DNA of 38,495 bases from Alphaproteobacteria bacterium (GTDB taxonomy: Bacteria; Pseudomonadota; Alphaproteobacteria; UBA11222), in the NCBI GenBank assembly GCA_023252275.1, contig JAHHGO010000003.1:1-38495 (forward strand), read 5' to 3'. Numbering within the stretch: position 1 is the stretch's first letter; each line of letters begins with the position of its first letter. A model generated the notes under the pieces. It saw only the letters and a list, made by a program, of their open reading frames with translations, did not search any database and was not told where the DNA came from. Below are positions 28,731-38,422 of the stretch, in pieces. The translations under genes and the position numbers were made by a program.

Positions 28731-31685
28731 ATGCACGTTTTTTCCCTGCTCGACGCTAACACAGATTCGTATAAATTACCCGTTCCCTTTGATGAGACGC
28801 GCGCGCAGGCGTTGCTTGGCGATTTGCAACTGGCGGCGGAAGCGTATGGTGAAACGGCCCTTCAACGCATAACCAGCCTGTTGCAGGATGCAAGGGGCCG
28901 CCGGGTTTTAGGCGCAATATTCGGCAATAGCCCGTTTCTGAGCCGGATAGCCCTGCGCGACCCGGATTTTCTGGGTGCGCTGATGCAGCAGGGGCCGGAT
29001 GAATGTCTGGCCGAAATCAATCAGGCGGTAATGGCGCTTGCGGATGCGGGCCTGCCGCAACCGGATCTGGCGCAGCAATTGCGCATGTTCCGTGGCCGGG
29101 CGGCATTGTGCATTGCGATGGCGGACATTACGGGGCTTTGGGATCTGGGCCGGGTGACGGGCGCGCTGTCCGGCTTTGCCGAATCCATTCTGAACGCCAC
29201 CATCGGCGCAATGCTGCATACGCATGCGCGGGCAGGGGATATCGTGCTGGCGGACCCGGCGCGGCCATGCTGGCGTTGCGGTTATGTGGTCATCGCCATG
29301 GGCAAGCTGGGCGCGGGCGAGTTGAATTATTCCAGCGATATTGATCTTATCATTCTGTACGATCCGCAACGCCGCACCTACCAGGGCAGACTGGAGCTGA
29401 TTGACTTTCAGGTCCGCTTCACCAAAACGCTGATCAGCCTGTTGCAGGATTTTACCGGCGATGGATATGTCTTCCGGGTTGATTTGCGCCTGCGTCCCGA
29501 TCCCGCGGCCACGCCCATTGCGCTGCCGGTTGAAGCGGCGGAAAATTATTATGAAAGCACCGGCAAGGGATGGGAGCGCGCGGCCATGATCAAGGCGCGG
29601 CCCGTGGCCGGAGACATTGAACTGGGCGAGCAGTTTCTGAAAAATATCAGTCCGTTTGTTTGGCGCAAAAACCTTGATTACGCCGCGGTCAAGGATGTTT
29701 TTGATATGGTGGGCCTGATCCGGGCGCATCATGGCCATTCGGAAATTCAGATAGAAGGGCATAATATCAAGATCGGCACTGGCGGCATCCGGGAAATCGA
29801 ATTTTTTGCGCAAACCCATCAATTAATCGCGGGCGGCCGCGACCGCGCGCTGCGCGACCCCACGACGCTGGGCATTATCTCTCTGCTGGCGCAAAAGGGA
29901 CAGCTGGATGCGGACGACGCGAAAAAAATGCGCGAAGCCTATATTTTCCTGCGCACCCTGGAACACCGTCTGCAGATGATCGATGATGAACAGACACAGA
30001 CATTGCCCAAATCTGCGGAAGGGCTGAAACATATTGCCGCCTTTTCAGGATTTGCGGATGTGGAAGATTTTTATAAAACGCTTCGCTGGCATCTGGATTT
30101 CGCCGCTGCGCAATTTCAGAAACTGACTGGCCCGGGCAATGATGTCCCCGAGGCCAGGCCGGGGGCAATCTCTGACGATGCGTCATGGGTTTCGGAATTC
30201 AGGGATGCGGAGCGGGCGAAAAGAATTATCGAAACCTGGCGCAGCTTCCGCTATCGCGCGCTGCGCACACAGCGGGCGCAGGAACTGCTGGATAGTCTGA
30301 CGCCGAAAATTCTGTCGGCCATTATACGCACTTCCAATCCCGATGCCGCCCTGTTGCGGTTTGACGAATTTCTGGCGGCCATGCCGGTCGGCGTACAATT
30401 GCTGTCTTTGTTTAACGCGCATCCCTGGCTTCTCGATCTGGTGGCGGAAATTATGGGTACGGCCCCGGCGCTAGCTGAAATGCTGGGCCGCAGGCCGGCC
30501 TTGCTGGATGCGGTGCTGTCGCCAGATTTTCTGGAAGCCTTCCCGCAACCGGAAAAATTATCCGGAGATCTGGAATATGCGCTGGAGCCCGCGCGCGATT
30601 ATCAGGATGTGCTGGATATTACCCGGCGCTGGGCGAATGAGCGCAAATTTCAGGTGGGGGTGCAGCTTTTACAAAATTTGATTGATGGCGATGGCGCGGG
30701 AGGGGCGCTCAGCGATATTGCGGATACGCTGCTGCGCGCCCTATTGCCGCGGGTGGAAGCGGAACTTGCCGAAAAACATGGCTGGGTGCCGGACGCCCGC
30801 ATGGCGGTTCTGGCGATGGGCAAGCTTGGGGGCAGGGAACTGACCTTCACCTCCGATCTCGATCTGATTTTTATTTTCCCAAATACGGAAAAGTTGTCTG
30901 ACGGCAAATCGCCCCTGAGCGCAGCGCAATATTTTGCCCGCCTGTGCCAGCGCTTGATCAATGCCCTGACCGCGCCCACGGGCGAGGGCAGCCTGTATGA
31001 AGTGGATATGCGCCTGCGCCCGTCCGGCGGGCAGGGGCCGATAGCGATATCGCTGGAGGCCTTCAGCAAATATCATGAGGAGGCGGCGCAAGTGTGGGAG
31101 CATATGGCCTGGACCCGCGCCCGGATTATCATCGCTCCGGACGGACTGGCCAGCAATATTCGCGCGGCCATGCGCAGTTTTTTGGGCAGGCGGCGCGACC
31201 CCAAAGATCTGGCGGTTGATGTCGCCACCATGCGGGCGCGCATTGACCGTGAATTTCCCGGCAAAAATATCTGGGATTTCAAATATGTTCGCGGCGGCAT
31301 GATGGATGCCGAATTCATTACTCAATATCTGCTGCTGCGCGATGCCGCCGATTTTCCGGAGACGCTTTCCGGCACGACTATTCAGGCGCTGACGCAACTG
31401 GCCGCGGCGGGGCGGCTGGATAATACACTGGCGCAGGAGCTAATCAGAGCATTACGCAAGCAGCGCGATCTCCAGCAGATCATTCGCTTATGTCTTGGCG
31501 ATCGTGCAGATGTGCAAAATGCACCTGAGGCCTTGCTGAAATTAATGGCGGCGCATGGCGGGACAAACAGTTTCGCCGATCTGGAATTGCAACTTGCGGC
31601 CTGTCAAAAATCTATATTTGAATCCTATCGCCTGATCGTTCTTGCGGCGGCGGGGCTGGACGCGGAACCGGCAGTTCCGTCATAA
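28731..31685 (+). CDS. glnE: Bifunctional glutamine synthetase adenylyltransferase/deadenylyltransferase
   Basis: 984 aa with duplicated nucleotidyltransferase motifs GKLGAGELNYSSDIDLIILYD and GKLGGRELTFTSDLDLIFIF. Confidence 0.97.
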   Translation: MHVFSLLDANTDSYKLPVPFDETRAQALLGDLQLAAEAYGETALQRITSLLQDARGRRVLGAIFGNSPFLSRIALRDPDFLGALMQQGPDECLAEINQAVMALADAGLPQPDLAQQLRMFRGRAALCIAMADITGLWDLGRVTGALSGFAESILNATIGAMLHTHARAGDIVLADPARPCWRCGYVVIAMGKLGAGELNYSSDIDLIILYDPQRRTYQGRLELIDFQVRFTKTLISLLQDFTGDGYVFRVDLRLRPDPAATPIALPVEAAENYYESTGKGWERAAMIKARPVAGDIELGEQFLKNISPFVWRKNLDYAAVKDVFDMVGLIRAHHGHSEIQIEGHNIKIGTGGIREIEFFAQTHQLIAGGRDRALRDPTTLGIISLLAQKGQLDADDAKKMREAYIFLRTLEHRLQMIDDEQTQTLPKSAEGLKHIAAFSGFADVEDFYKTLRWHLDFAAAQFQKLTGPGNDVPEARPGAISDDASWVSEFRDAERAKRIIETWRSFRYRALRTQRAQELLDSLTPKILSAIIRTSNPDAALLRFDEFLAAMPVGVQLLSLFNAHPWLLDLVAEIMGTAPALAEMLGRRPALLDAVLSPDFLEAFPQPEKLSGDLEYALEPARDYQDVLDITRRWANERKFQVGVQLLQNLIDGDGAGGALSDIADTLLRALLPRVEAELAEKHGWVPDARMAVLAMGKLGGRELTFTSDLDLIFIFPNTEKLSDGKSPLSAAQYFARLCQRLINALTAPTGEGSLYEVDMRLRPSGGQGPIAISLEAFSKYHEEAAQVWEHMAWTRARIIIAPDGLASNIRAAMRSFLGRRRDPKDLAVDVATMRARIDREFPGKNIWDFKYVRGGMMDAEFITQYLLLRDAADFPETLSGTTIQALTQLAAAGRLDNTLAQELIRALRKQRDLQQIIRLCLGDRADVQNAPEALLKLMAAHGGTNSFADLELQLAACQKSIFESYRLIVLAAAGLDAEPAVPS

Positions 31686-32188
31686 TGAATCAAACATCAC
31701 ACAGGATGACACATATGCTCGAAGAAGGTCAGAAGGCGCCAGCCTTCAAACTCCCGGCGGATGGCGGCGGCGAAATCGGTCTTGCCGGTCTGAAAGGCAA
31801 AATAGCCATTGTGTATTTTTATCCCAAGGATGACACGCCCGGATGCACCAGCGAGGCCATTGCCTTCAGTGCGTTAAAAAAACAATTCGACAAGGCAGGC
31901 GCCGTGCTGGTGGGCGTGTCCAGGGACAGCGTGCAGCGTCATGACAATTTCAAGAAAAAACATGATCTGAAAATTTGTCTGGCGTCTGATGAAGAAGGAA
32001 AGATGGTGGCCGATTATGGCGTGTGGGTGAAAAAACTGAATTATGGCCGGGAATATATGGGGATCGAACGCAGCACTTTTCTTATCGACGCCAAGGGCGT
32101 GATCCGAAAAATCTGGCGAAAGGTAAAGGTCAATGGCCATGCGGAAAAAGTGCTGGAGGCCGTGAAGGAAATGCAGGCGGCAGGTTAA
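31685..32188 (+). CDS. bcp: Thioredoxin-dependent peroxiredoxin, BCP/PrxQ type
   Basis: YFYPKDDTPGCTSEAIAFSAL active site; VGVSRDSVQRHDNFKKKHDLKICLASDEEG. The start overlaps the glnE stop (TAATG). Translation may instead start at the ATG at 31706 or 31715. Confidence 0.94.
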   Translation: MNQTSHRMTHMLEEGQKAPAFKLPADGGGEIGLAGLKGKIAIVYFYPKDDTPGCTSEAIAFSALKKQFDKAGAVLVGVSRDSVQRHDNFKKKHDLKICLASDEEGKMVADYGVWVKKLNYGREYMGIERSTFLIDAKGVIRKIWRKVKVNGHAEKVLEAVKEMQAAG

Positions 32189-32439
32189 ACGATGAAATGC
32201 GCGCCGCTTGAGAAAATCCGCAGCCGCACTTGAAATTTTTTACAGTTCAGTCAGGATATTTCAGCAATGTCTGGCTATATTGTTCTTTTTTTAACCAATA
32301 TGTACTGATAGTCTTCGGGAATCGTTTATATAACATGTTGATAACAGAAAACTAATGATGGACTCGTTTGAAATATCAGGGTTCAATTGTCCGTGCGTTG
32401 CGGGCGTCGTTGAGTAGCGGGACACTGAGGGGAGGCCGG

Positions 32440-33774
32440 ATGTTGAACGGGATCGTAATGATTGCCGCTGGTGTGTGGGGAAAGCTGTTTTCTGAAAGAC
32501 AAGTCTATCTGCGCAGTCACGGGCGGGTGCGCTATGTGAGCCTGTCGCCGCTAGCGCAGTTTTCCGGATTTGTTTTTTTTCTTCTCGCATTCTCGTGGGT
32601 AGCCTTTGTCTCGGCGGGTTTTGCCTATTATCACGGCAACCGGACGGTTCAGGACGCCCGGTATCAGGAATTAAGCCATTCGCATAACCGGCTGATTGCG
32701 GAACTGGCGCAGGCTCAGCAACGTATTAGGCTCGTTGAACTGGAGATTGATTCCAATAAACGCCAGCAGACGAAACAGACCCAGCAACAAACCTTGAATG
32801 AAACTCCATCCGGGACGCCGGTTCCCTCTATGGCCAAGGCTCCGGAGCCCTTGCCCACCGGCGTGACAGATTCAAATATATCCGTAATTCCCGGTGCAAT
32901 GCCGCGCCCGCGCCCGCAGATGCAACCGGGGGAAAACGTCAATCCGTTTCAGTCCTCCGTCATGCCTCTTAAACGTCCAAACCTGCCCGTGCTGTCGCTG
33001 CCATCTTCAATGACCATTTTAGACGGCAGGCTGGAAAATGGCCAGGCCCCGCTCGCGGGCAGTCTGGCTGGATACACGGTTCCGCGCAACGAAGTGATGG
33101 CGTATTTGGCCGGGGATGCGAACACCGCCATTACCGCTTTTGAAAAACTCATTAATCAAACCGGCCTTGATGCGGAAACCATGCTGCGCCGTAGCACGGA
33201 TTCAAAATCTCCAGGCGGTCAGGCGAAAGGCGGCCCGCTGCTTAGCATGCCGCCATCAACGTCCGTTAAATTTATGCGCCGTATGGCCCCGGGTGAACTT
33301 GCCATGCCAGATAGCCGCAAAGGCCGTTTGGAATTGCTGCGCGAGGCATTGTTCAGCCTGCCTTTGGCCGAGCCGGTCAATAAGTATTATGTATCGAGCG
33401 GTTATGGATACCGGCGTGATCCCTTTACGCGCACCAAAGCCTTTCATTCCGGTGTGGATCTTGTGGCGCCGCACGGGGACCCTGTACAGGCCAGTGCGCC
33501 GGGTGTCGTTGTTTTTGCAGGGCCTAATGGACCATACGGCAATATGGTGGACATTGATCATGGCCGGGGGGTCAAAAGCCGTTATGGGCATCTCAGCCGG
33601 ATAAATGTAAAGCTGGGACAGAAGGTTGGTTTGCGGCAGACAATTGGGCTTGTTGGAAATACAGGCAGAAGCGGTACAGCGCACCTGCATTTCGAAGTCT
33701 GGTTCGATGGTAAGGCGCGCGATCCGCGTAATTTCTTAAAGGCTGGCGAAAATGTTTTTCAGCGGAAAGGATAA
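32440..33774 (+). CDS. M23 family metallopeptidase (LytM-like) with N-terminal TM and coiled-coil
   Basis: ERQVYLRSHGRVRYVSLSPLAQFSGFVFFLLAFSW; YVSSGYGYRRDPFTRTKAFHSGVDLVAPHGDPV; HLHFEVWFDGKARDP. All M23 metal ligands are present. The ORF runs from a TTG at 32368; the ATG at 32440 is more likely. Confidence 0.93.
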   Translation: MLNGIVMIAAGVWGKLFSERQVYLRSHGRVRYVSLSPLAQFSGFVFFLLAFSWVAFVSAGFAYYHGNRTVQDARYQELSHSHNRLIAELAQAQQRIRLVELEIDSNKRQQTKQTQQQTLNETPSGTPVPSMAKAPEPLPTGVTDSNISVIPGAMPRPRPQMQPGENVNPFQSSVMPLKRPNLPVLSLPSSMTILDGRLENGQAPLAGSLAGYTVPRNEVMAYLAGDANTAITAFEKLINQTGLDAETMLRRSTDSKSPGGQAKGGPLLSMPPSTSVKFMRRMAPGELAMPDSRKGRLELLREALFSLPLAEPVNKYYVSSGYGYRRDPFTRTKAFHSGVDLVAPHGDPVQASAPGVVVFAGPNGPYGNMVDIDHGRGVKSRYGHLSRINVKLGQKVGLRQTIGLVGNTGRSGTAHLHFEVWFDGKARDPRNFLKAGENVFQRKG

Positions 33775-34216
33775 GAATCCTGGCGCATCGCAGGCTGGCC
33801 GCCGGTCCGGCAAAGAGCCGATCTCGCTAATCAGTGCGGATCTGTCGGTCAGGGGTGATCTGATCTCGCCTGGCGATTTGCAGATTGATGGCCTGGTCGA
33901 GGGCGATATTCAGTGCCAATCCCTGACCATTGGGCCAACCGCAACGGTTTCCGGAAATGTTGCAGCTATAGAAGTGTTGATACGTGGAACACTGCATGGC
34001 CATATTGAGGCGCGTTCGGTGACGCTCGGTAAAACCGCGCAAGTGGTGGGTGACATTCTGCATGAAACCATTGCCATAGAGGCAGGCGCCATTCTGGATG
34101 GCCGGCTGACGGGGCGCAATCGCGTGCTCAGCGAAACCATGAACGCATTACCACAGGCGGATGATCATAGCCCGCGGTCCGAAGAGCCGCATGGCGCTTT
34201 GCGTCAGGCCCATTAA
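33752..34216 (+). CDS. Bactofilin family polymer-forming protein
   Basis: ISADLSVRGDLISPGDLQIDGLVEGDIQCQSLTIGPTATVSGNVAAIEVLIRGTLHGHIEARSVTLGKTAQVVGDI: beta-helical bactofilin repeats. Overlaps the M23 gene by 23 nt. Confidence 0.95.
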   Translation: MFFSGKDKNPGASQAGRRSGKEPISLISADLSVRGDLISPGDLQIDGLVEGDIQCQSLTIGPTATVSGNVAAIEVLIRGTLHGHIEARSVTLGKTAQVVGDILHETIAIEAGAILDGRLTGRNRVLSETMNALPQADDHSPRSEEPHGALRQAH

Positions 34217-34230
34217 GCCAGTCGAACCAA

Positions 34231-34878
34231 TTAAGTCGCTTCGGATTGCCGGATTTCGGCATATGCCGTATCAAGCGCCCTGACCAGCAATTCAGGTTCC
34301 TGGGCGCCCACCAGCAGATATTTATTGGCGATTACATAGGAGGGCACGCCCTGAATGCCGATGCGTCGCGCGGTTGCATCTTCCTGCAGAATTAAATCCG
34401 TGTCGGCATTGCCGCCCAGAAGATTTGCGATAATATCCGTATCCATCCCGGCCTCGCGGGCAATATCCAGCAAGACCGCATGATCGCTGATATCGTGGCC
34501 TTGCGTAAAATACCGGCGAAACATAATCTCAACCAGTTCCGGCTGACGGCCCGCACTATGTGACCAGCGGATCAGACGATGCGCATCCAGTGTATTGGGC
34601 ATGCGCGCAATATTGCTGAAATTAAATTCAATTCCCAATTCCCGGCCGGCCTCCAGCAAGGCGTCCATCATGGGGCTGGGGCCTTTTTGTTCGCCAAATT
34701 TTCGGCGAACATGTTCCTTGCGATCCATGCCTTCGCGCGGCATATCCGGATTTAGCTGAAACACCCGGTAGGCCAGATCAATCTGAATTTCCGGCCGGGC
34801 TGCGATGGCAATTTCCATGCGCTTCTTGCCCACATAGCACCAGGGGCATACCGGATCGGAAATAATGTCTAGCTGCAT
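34231..34878 (-). CDS. DsbA family oxidoreductase (FrnE-like)
   Basis: IDIISDPVCPWCYVGKKRME-type CPWC motif; GVPSYVIANKYLLVGAQEPELL C-terminal motif. Confidence 0.92.
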   Translation of the reverse strand: MQLDIISDPVCPWCYVGKKRMEIAIAARPEIQIDLAYRVFQLNPDMPREGMDRKEHVRRKFGEQKGPSPMMDALLEAGRELGIEFNFSNIARMPNTLDAHRLIRWSHSAGRQPELVEIMFRRYFTQGHDISDHAVLLDIAREAGMDTDIIANLLGGNADTDLILQEDATARRIGIQGVPSYVIANKYLLVGAQEPELLVRALDTAYAEIRQSEAT

Positions 34879-34964
34879 GTCAGAACCCCCTTTTACGGCA
34901 AGACAGATAGCTTAAGCCTATCCGATCCCGGAGCGGGGGGAAAATGAAAAAATGTGAGGTAAGC

Positions 34965-36299
34965 CTATCTGCCGTTGGCGATCGCCGCCTTGACCAGCGC
35001 ATCGGCGCTCATGCCTGGGGATAGCGCCGCAACACCGGTTGTGACATGCGCCCGGATCGCGGTCTGGACATCCCCCTGCATGATTTCGGTAAAATTAATA
35101 ATGCTGCCGATGCGATGGGCGACCATCTCCGCCGACGCCAGACGGGTTTCCGGCATGACAAGCGCAAATTGATGTCCGCTATAACGGGCGGACAAATCCT
35201 CGCCGCGCACCAGATTGCTCAGCAAAACACCCAATTGACTGAGGATCCTGTCCCCGGAATTGAACCCGTAAAGGCTGTTTATTTCTGTCAGATTATCGAA
35301 GCTGAAAACCGCCAGGCTGAGGCTTCTGTTCTGGGCGTGAGATTCGGCAACCAGTTCGCTCAAATGCTCCATCATGAAACCATGGCTGTACAGCCCGGTC
35401 AGGGCGTCGCTGATCGACAGGTCACGGGTCTGGCGGTAGACCTTGATCAACGAGTCGCGATAGCGCTGCTGACGGAAAAGAACTTCCACCCGGGCGCTGA
35501 AATCTTCCAGATTTAATGGATGATAAAACACATCCGCGGCGCCCGCGGTATAGGCCGCGCCCGTATACAGAGTGGAAGCGGCGCTCATCATACAGACAAT
35601 GGGTATGTTAAAGAGCCGTGAGTTACGCCTTATATCCTCTACAAACTGAAAATAGACGGCTTCCTGGCCCTCAGGAATATTTAAAAGAACCGCGTCATAA
35701 CGCTGACGTTCCAGATAATGAATGCCCGTTACCGGGCTTTGCGCATGGGTGAGTGTGCCAAATCTGAACAGGCCCTGCTCAATATGCCCGAAATGATTTT
35801 CAGATGGTCCCACCAGAAGAAAATTTGCTTCCTCACCCGGAATGGCTGGCGGAGATTCAGTAATCTGATCCTTTAGACCATATTTGGAGGCGGTAATGAT
35901 ACGGCGGCGCAGTTCCTCCTGCATGGCTCCCAAGCGGGTGAGAGATTCAATCCGTCCGTACAGTTGCAGGTCATGATAGGGGTAGGGCAGGCAGGCATCG
36001 GCCCCCGCGCGCAGCCCTTCAACGAGCGATGATTCCCGATCTGAAGAGGTGATCAAAATGACCGGCACCGCGGCCGTTTCATTGCGGCCCTTCAGCGCCC
36101 GGGTCAGATTCAGGCTGGACCCGGCATTGCCGCTGCCTGCAATGATCACAATATCGGGTTTGGAGGCGCGCACCTGGTCAAGCGCGTCGGCCTTTTCTTT
36201 AAGAGGCACATTCTCATATCCCCGCGCATGCAATTTCTGCGTCATATTGATGGTGTCGACGGGGTCATTGTTGATTACAAGAACGCGCGCGCTGCTCAT
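34965..36299 (-). CDS. Degenerate REC-REC-GGDEF protein (PleD/PopA-like architecture)
   Basis: Two receiver-like domains (SARVLVINNDPVDTINM...; ANFLLVGPSENHFGHI...) and a GGDEF-like domain (DALTGLYSHGFMMEHL... FSFDNLTEINSLYGFNSGDRIL... VRGEDLSARYSGHQFALVMPET). The signature is SGHQF in place of GG(D/E)EF. Confidence 0.88.
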   Translation of the reverse strand: MSSARVLVINNDPVDTINMTQKLHARGYENVPLKEKADALDQVRASKPDIVIIAGSGNAGSSLNLTRALKGRNETAAVPVILITSSDRESSLVEGLRAGADACLPYPYHDLQLYGRIESLTRLGAMQEELRRRIITASKYGLKDQITESPPAIPGEEANFLLVGPSENHFGHIEQGLFRFGTLTHAQSPVTGIHYLERQRYDAVLLNIPEGQEAVYFQFVEDIRRNSRLFNIPIVCMMSAASTLYTGAAYTAGAADVFYHPLNLEDFSARVEVLFRQQRYRDSLIKVYRQTRDLSISDALTGLYSHGFMMEHLSELVAESHAQNRSLSLAVFSFDNLTEINSLYGFNSGDRILSQLGVLLSNLVRGEDLSARYSGHQFALVMPETRLASAEMVAHRIGSIINFTEIMQGDVQTAIRAHVTTGVAALSPGMSADALVKAAIANGR

Positions 36300-36430
36300 T
36301 GGGATTTTTCTCCAATAGAATTCCCCGGCATTCTATAGATGGCTGGTTAATGCATTCTTTGCATTTCCGGTTGCGGCCGGGATTTATGCGGGACTAGGAT
36401 TATTATCGGGAATAAGGGGGACATCTCTTC

Positions 36431-37219
36431 ATGGGCGCGACGCAAGTGGATTTGAAAGGTAAAAATATTTTAATCACCGGCACGACCAGTGGTCTGGGCA
36501 GGCATTTTGCCCTGACACTGGCGGCGGCCGGCGCGCGTCTTGCGGTCACGGGACGCCGGGTTGATCGCCTGAAAGATTTATGCGCTGAAATAGCCGCCCG
36601 GGGAGGGCATGCCTTGTCACTGGCGCTGGATGTGACGGATCCGCAAAGCATCCGGCAGACCGTTGAACGCTGCGAAGAAGAACTCGGCCCCATTGATGTT
36701 TTAATCAATAATTCCGGGGTCAATGGGGCGGGGCGCGCGATTGATATTAGCCCCGAGGCCTATGATGAGCTGTTTAACACCAATCTGCGCGGGGCCTATT
36801 TCATGTCCACCGAAGTGGCGAAAAGAATGATGGCGCGCCACAAGGCGGATCCGTCTGTGAGCGGCAAAATCATCAATATTGCCTCCGCCGCCGCCCATGT
36901 GCTGCTGCCCGGCCTGTCGCTCTATAATATGTCCAAGGCGGGCATGGTCATGATGACCAAGGCGCTGGCGCGGGAATGGGCCCGGCAGGGGGTAAGCGTC
37001 AATGCCATAAATCCCGGCTATATCGAAACCGAATTGAACAGCGAGTGGTTCCACAGCGAGAAGGGCAAGGCGCAAATTGCCGGTTTCCTGCGCCGCCGTC
37101 TTAATCAGGCCAGCGATCTGGACGGGGCATTGTTGCTGCTATGCTCAGACGCTTCCGCCATCATGACCGGGTCCATTGTGGATGTGGATGACGGGCAAAG
37201 TCTGCTTGCGCTTGGTTAA
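36431..37219 (+). CDS. SDR family oxidoreductase
   Basis: GKNILITGTTSGLGRHFALTLAAAGARLAVTGRR; INNSGVNGAG; ASAAAHVLLPGLSLYNMSKAGMVMMTKALARE. Confidence 0.94.
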   Translation: MGATQVDLKGKNILITGTTSGLGRHFALTLAAAGARLAVTGRRVDRLKDLCAEIAARGGHALSLALDVTDPQSIRQTVERCEEELGPIDVLINNSGVNGAGRAIDISPEAYDELFNTNLRGAYFMSTEVAKRMMARHKADPSVSGKIINIASAAAHVLLPGLSLYNMSKAGMVMMTKALAREWARQGVSVNAINPGYIETELNSEWFHSEKGKAQIAGFLRRRLNQASDLDGALLLLCSDASAIMTGSIVDVDDGQSLLALG

Positions 37220-37286
37220 GCCTTTCCTTTTGGGCGCTAGCTGCACTAAAATCATGATAACAGAATAATTAACAGGGAGCAGATCG

Positions 37287-38420
37287 ATGTCCGGACCTCT
37301 ATCAGGCGTAAAAATCATTGAATTTCAAGGTATTGGCCCTGCGCCGTTTTGCGGCATGCTGCTGTCGGACATGGGCGCCGATGTGGTGCGCATCGACCGC
37401 AAGGCCCGCAACGGAACCGGCACCAAATTTGATATTGGCGGGCGCGGGCGGCGTTCGATTTCGCTTGATCTGAAAAAACCCGAAGCCATCGAAACCTGCC
37501 TGAAGCTGGTTGAAAAAGCCGATATCCTGTTTGAGGGGTTCCGCCCCGGCGTGATGGAACGGCTCGGCCTTGGCCCTGATCTGTGCCTTGCGCGCAACAA
37601 GCGTCTGGTTTATGGCCGCATGACGGGCTGGGGCCAGGATGGGCCTTATTCCCAGATGGCGGGGCATGATATTAATTACATCGCCATTACCGGCGCCCTG
37701 CGTTCCTGCGCCCGGCCGGGCGAAAAACCCGTACACCCCCTTAATCTGGTAGGCGATTTCGGCGGCGGCGCATTATATCTGGCTGTCGGGCTGCTGGCGG
37801 CGCTGCATAGCGCTAAGGTCAGCGGTTTGGGGCAGGTCGTTGATTGTTCGATGGCCGATGGCGCCGCCTCCCTGATGTCGATGTTCTACGGCATGAGCGC
37901 CGCGGGCAGCTGGAGCGATGAGGTGGGCAATAATCTGCTGGATGGCGGCGCGCCCTTCTATGATTCCTATCTTTGCAGTGATGGTAATTACATTTCCCTA
38001 GGCAGCATCGAACCGCAATTTTACGCGGAACTGCTGGAAAAGCTTGGTCTTTCGGATGATCCGGATTTCCGCAAGCAGATGGATAAATCCAGATGGCCGG
38101 GGCTGAAACAACGGCTGACCAGCATCTTCAAAACAAGGACGCGCGATGAGTGGAGCGCCATCATGGAGAATACGGATATTTGTTACGGACCCGTATTGAC
38201 CCTTAAGGAAGCACTTAAACATCCGCACAATGTGGCCCGCAAGACCTTTGTAGAGGTGGAAGGCGTGCCGCAACCAGCCCCCGCCCCACGCTTCAGCCGG
38301 ACTGTATCCAAAATCCAAAGCCCTCCGGCTGTCGTTGGGCAGCATACCGAGAGCGCCTTGCAGGATTGGGGTCTGAGCGCCGCAGAAGTTGAAGCGCTGC
38401 GAAAAGTCCAGGCAATTTGA
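37287..38420 (+). CDS. CaiB/BaiF family CoA transferase (alpha-methylacyl-CoA racemase-like)
   Basis: LSGVKIIEFQGIGPAPFCGMLLSDMGADVVRIDR; GHDINYIAITGAL; NLVGDFGGGALYLAVGLLAAL; CSMADGAASLMS. Confidence 0.93.
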   Translation: MSGPLSGVKIIEFQGIGPAPFCGMLLSDMGADVVRIDRKARNGTGTKFDIGGRGRRSISLDLKKPEAIETCLKLVEKADILFEGFRPGVMERLGLGPDLCLARNKRLVYGRMTGWGQDGPYSQMAGHDINYIAITGALRSCARPGEKPVHPLNLVGDFGGGALYLAVGLLAALHSAKVSGLGQVVDCSMADGAASLMSMFYGMSAAGSWSDEVGNNLLDGGAPFYDSYLCSDGNYISLGSIEPQFYAELLEKLGLSDDPDFRKQMDKSRWPGLKQRLTSIFKTRTRDEWSAIMENTDICYGPVLTLKEALKHPHNVARKTFVEVEGVPQPAPAPRFSRTVSKIQSPPAVVGQHTESALQDWGLSAAEVEALRKVQAI

Positions 38421-38422
38421 GC

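Noticed and set aside
28908-29822. 304-aa minus-strand ORF antisense to glnE
   Set aside because: glnE is unambiguous on the plus strand; the antisense product has no recognisable motif.
32189-32367. Intergenic AT-rich region with TTAACC, considered as a CtrA-controlled promoter for the M23/bactofilin pair
   Set aside because: Only single half-site-like matches were seen; no clear TTAA-N7-TTAA.
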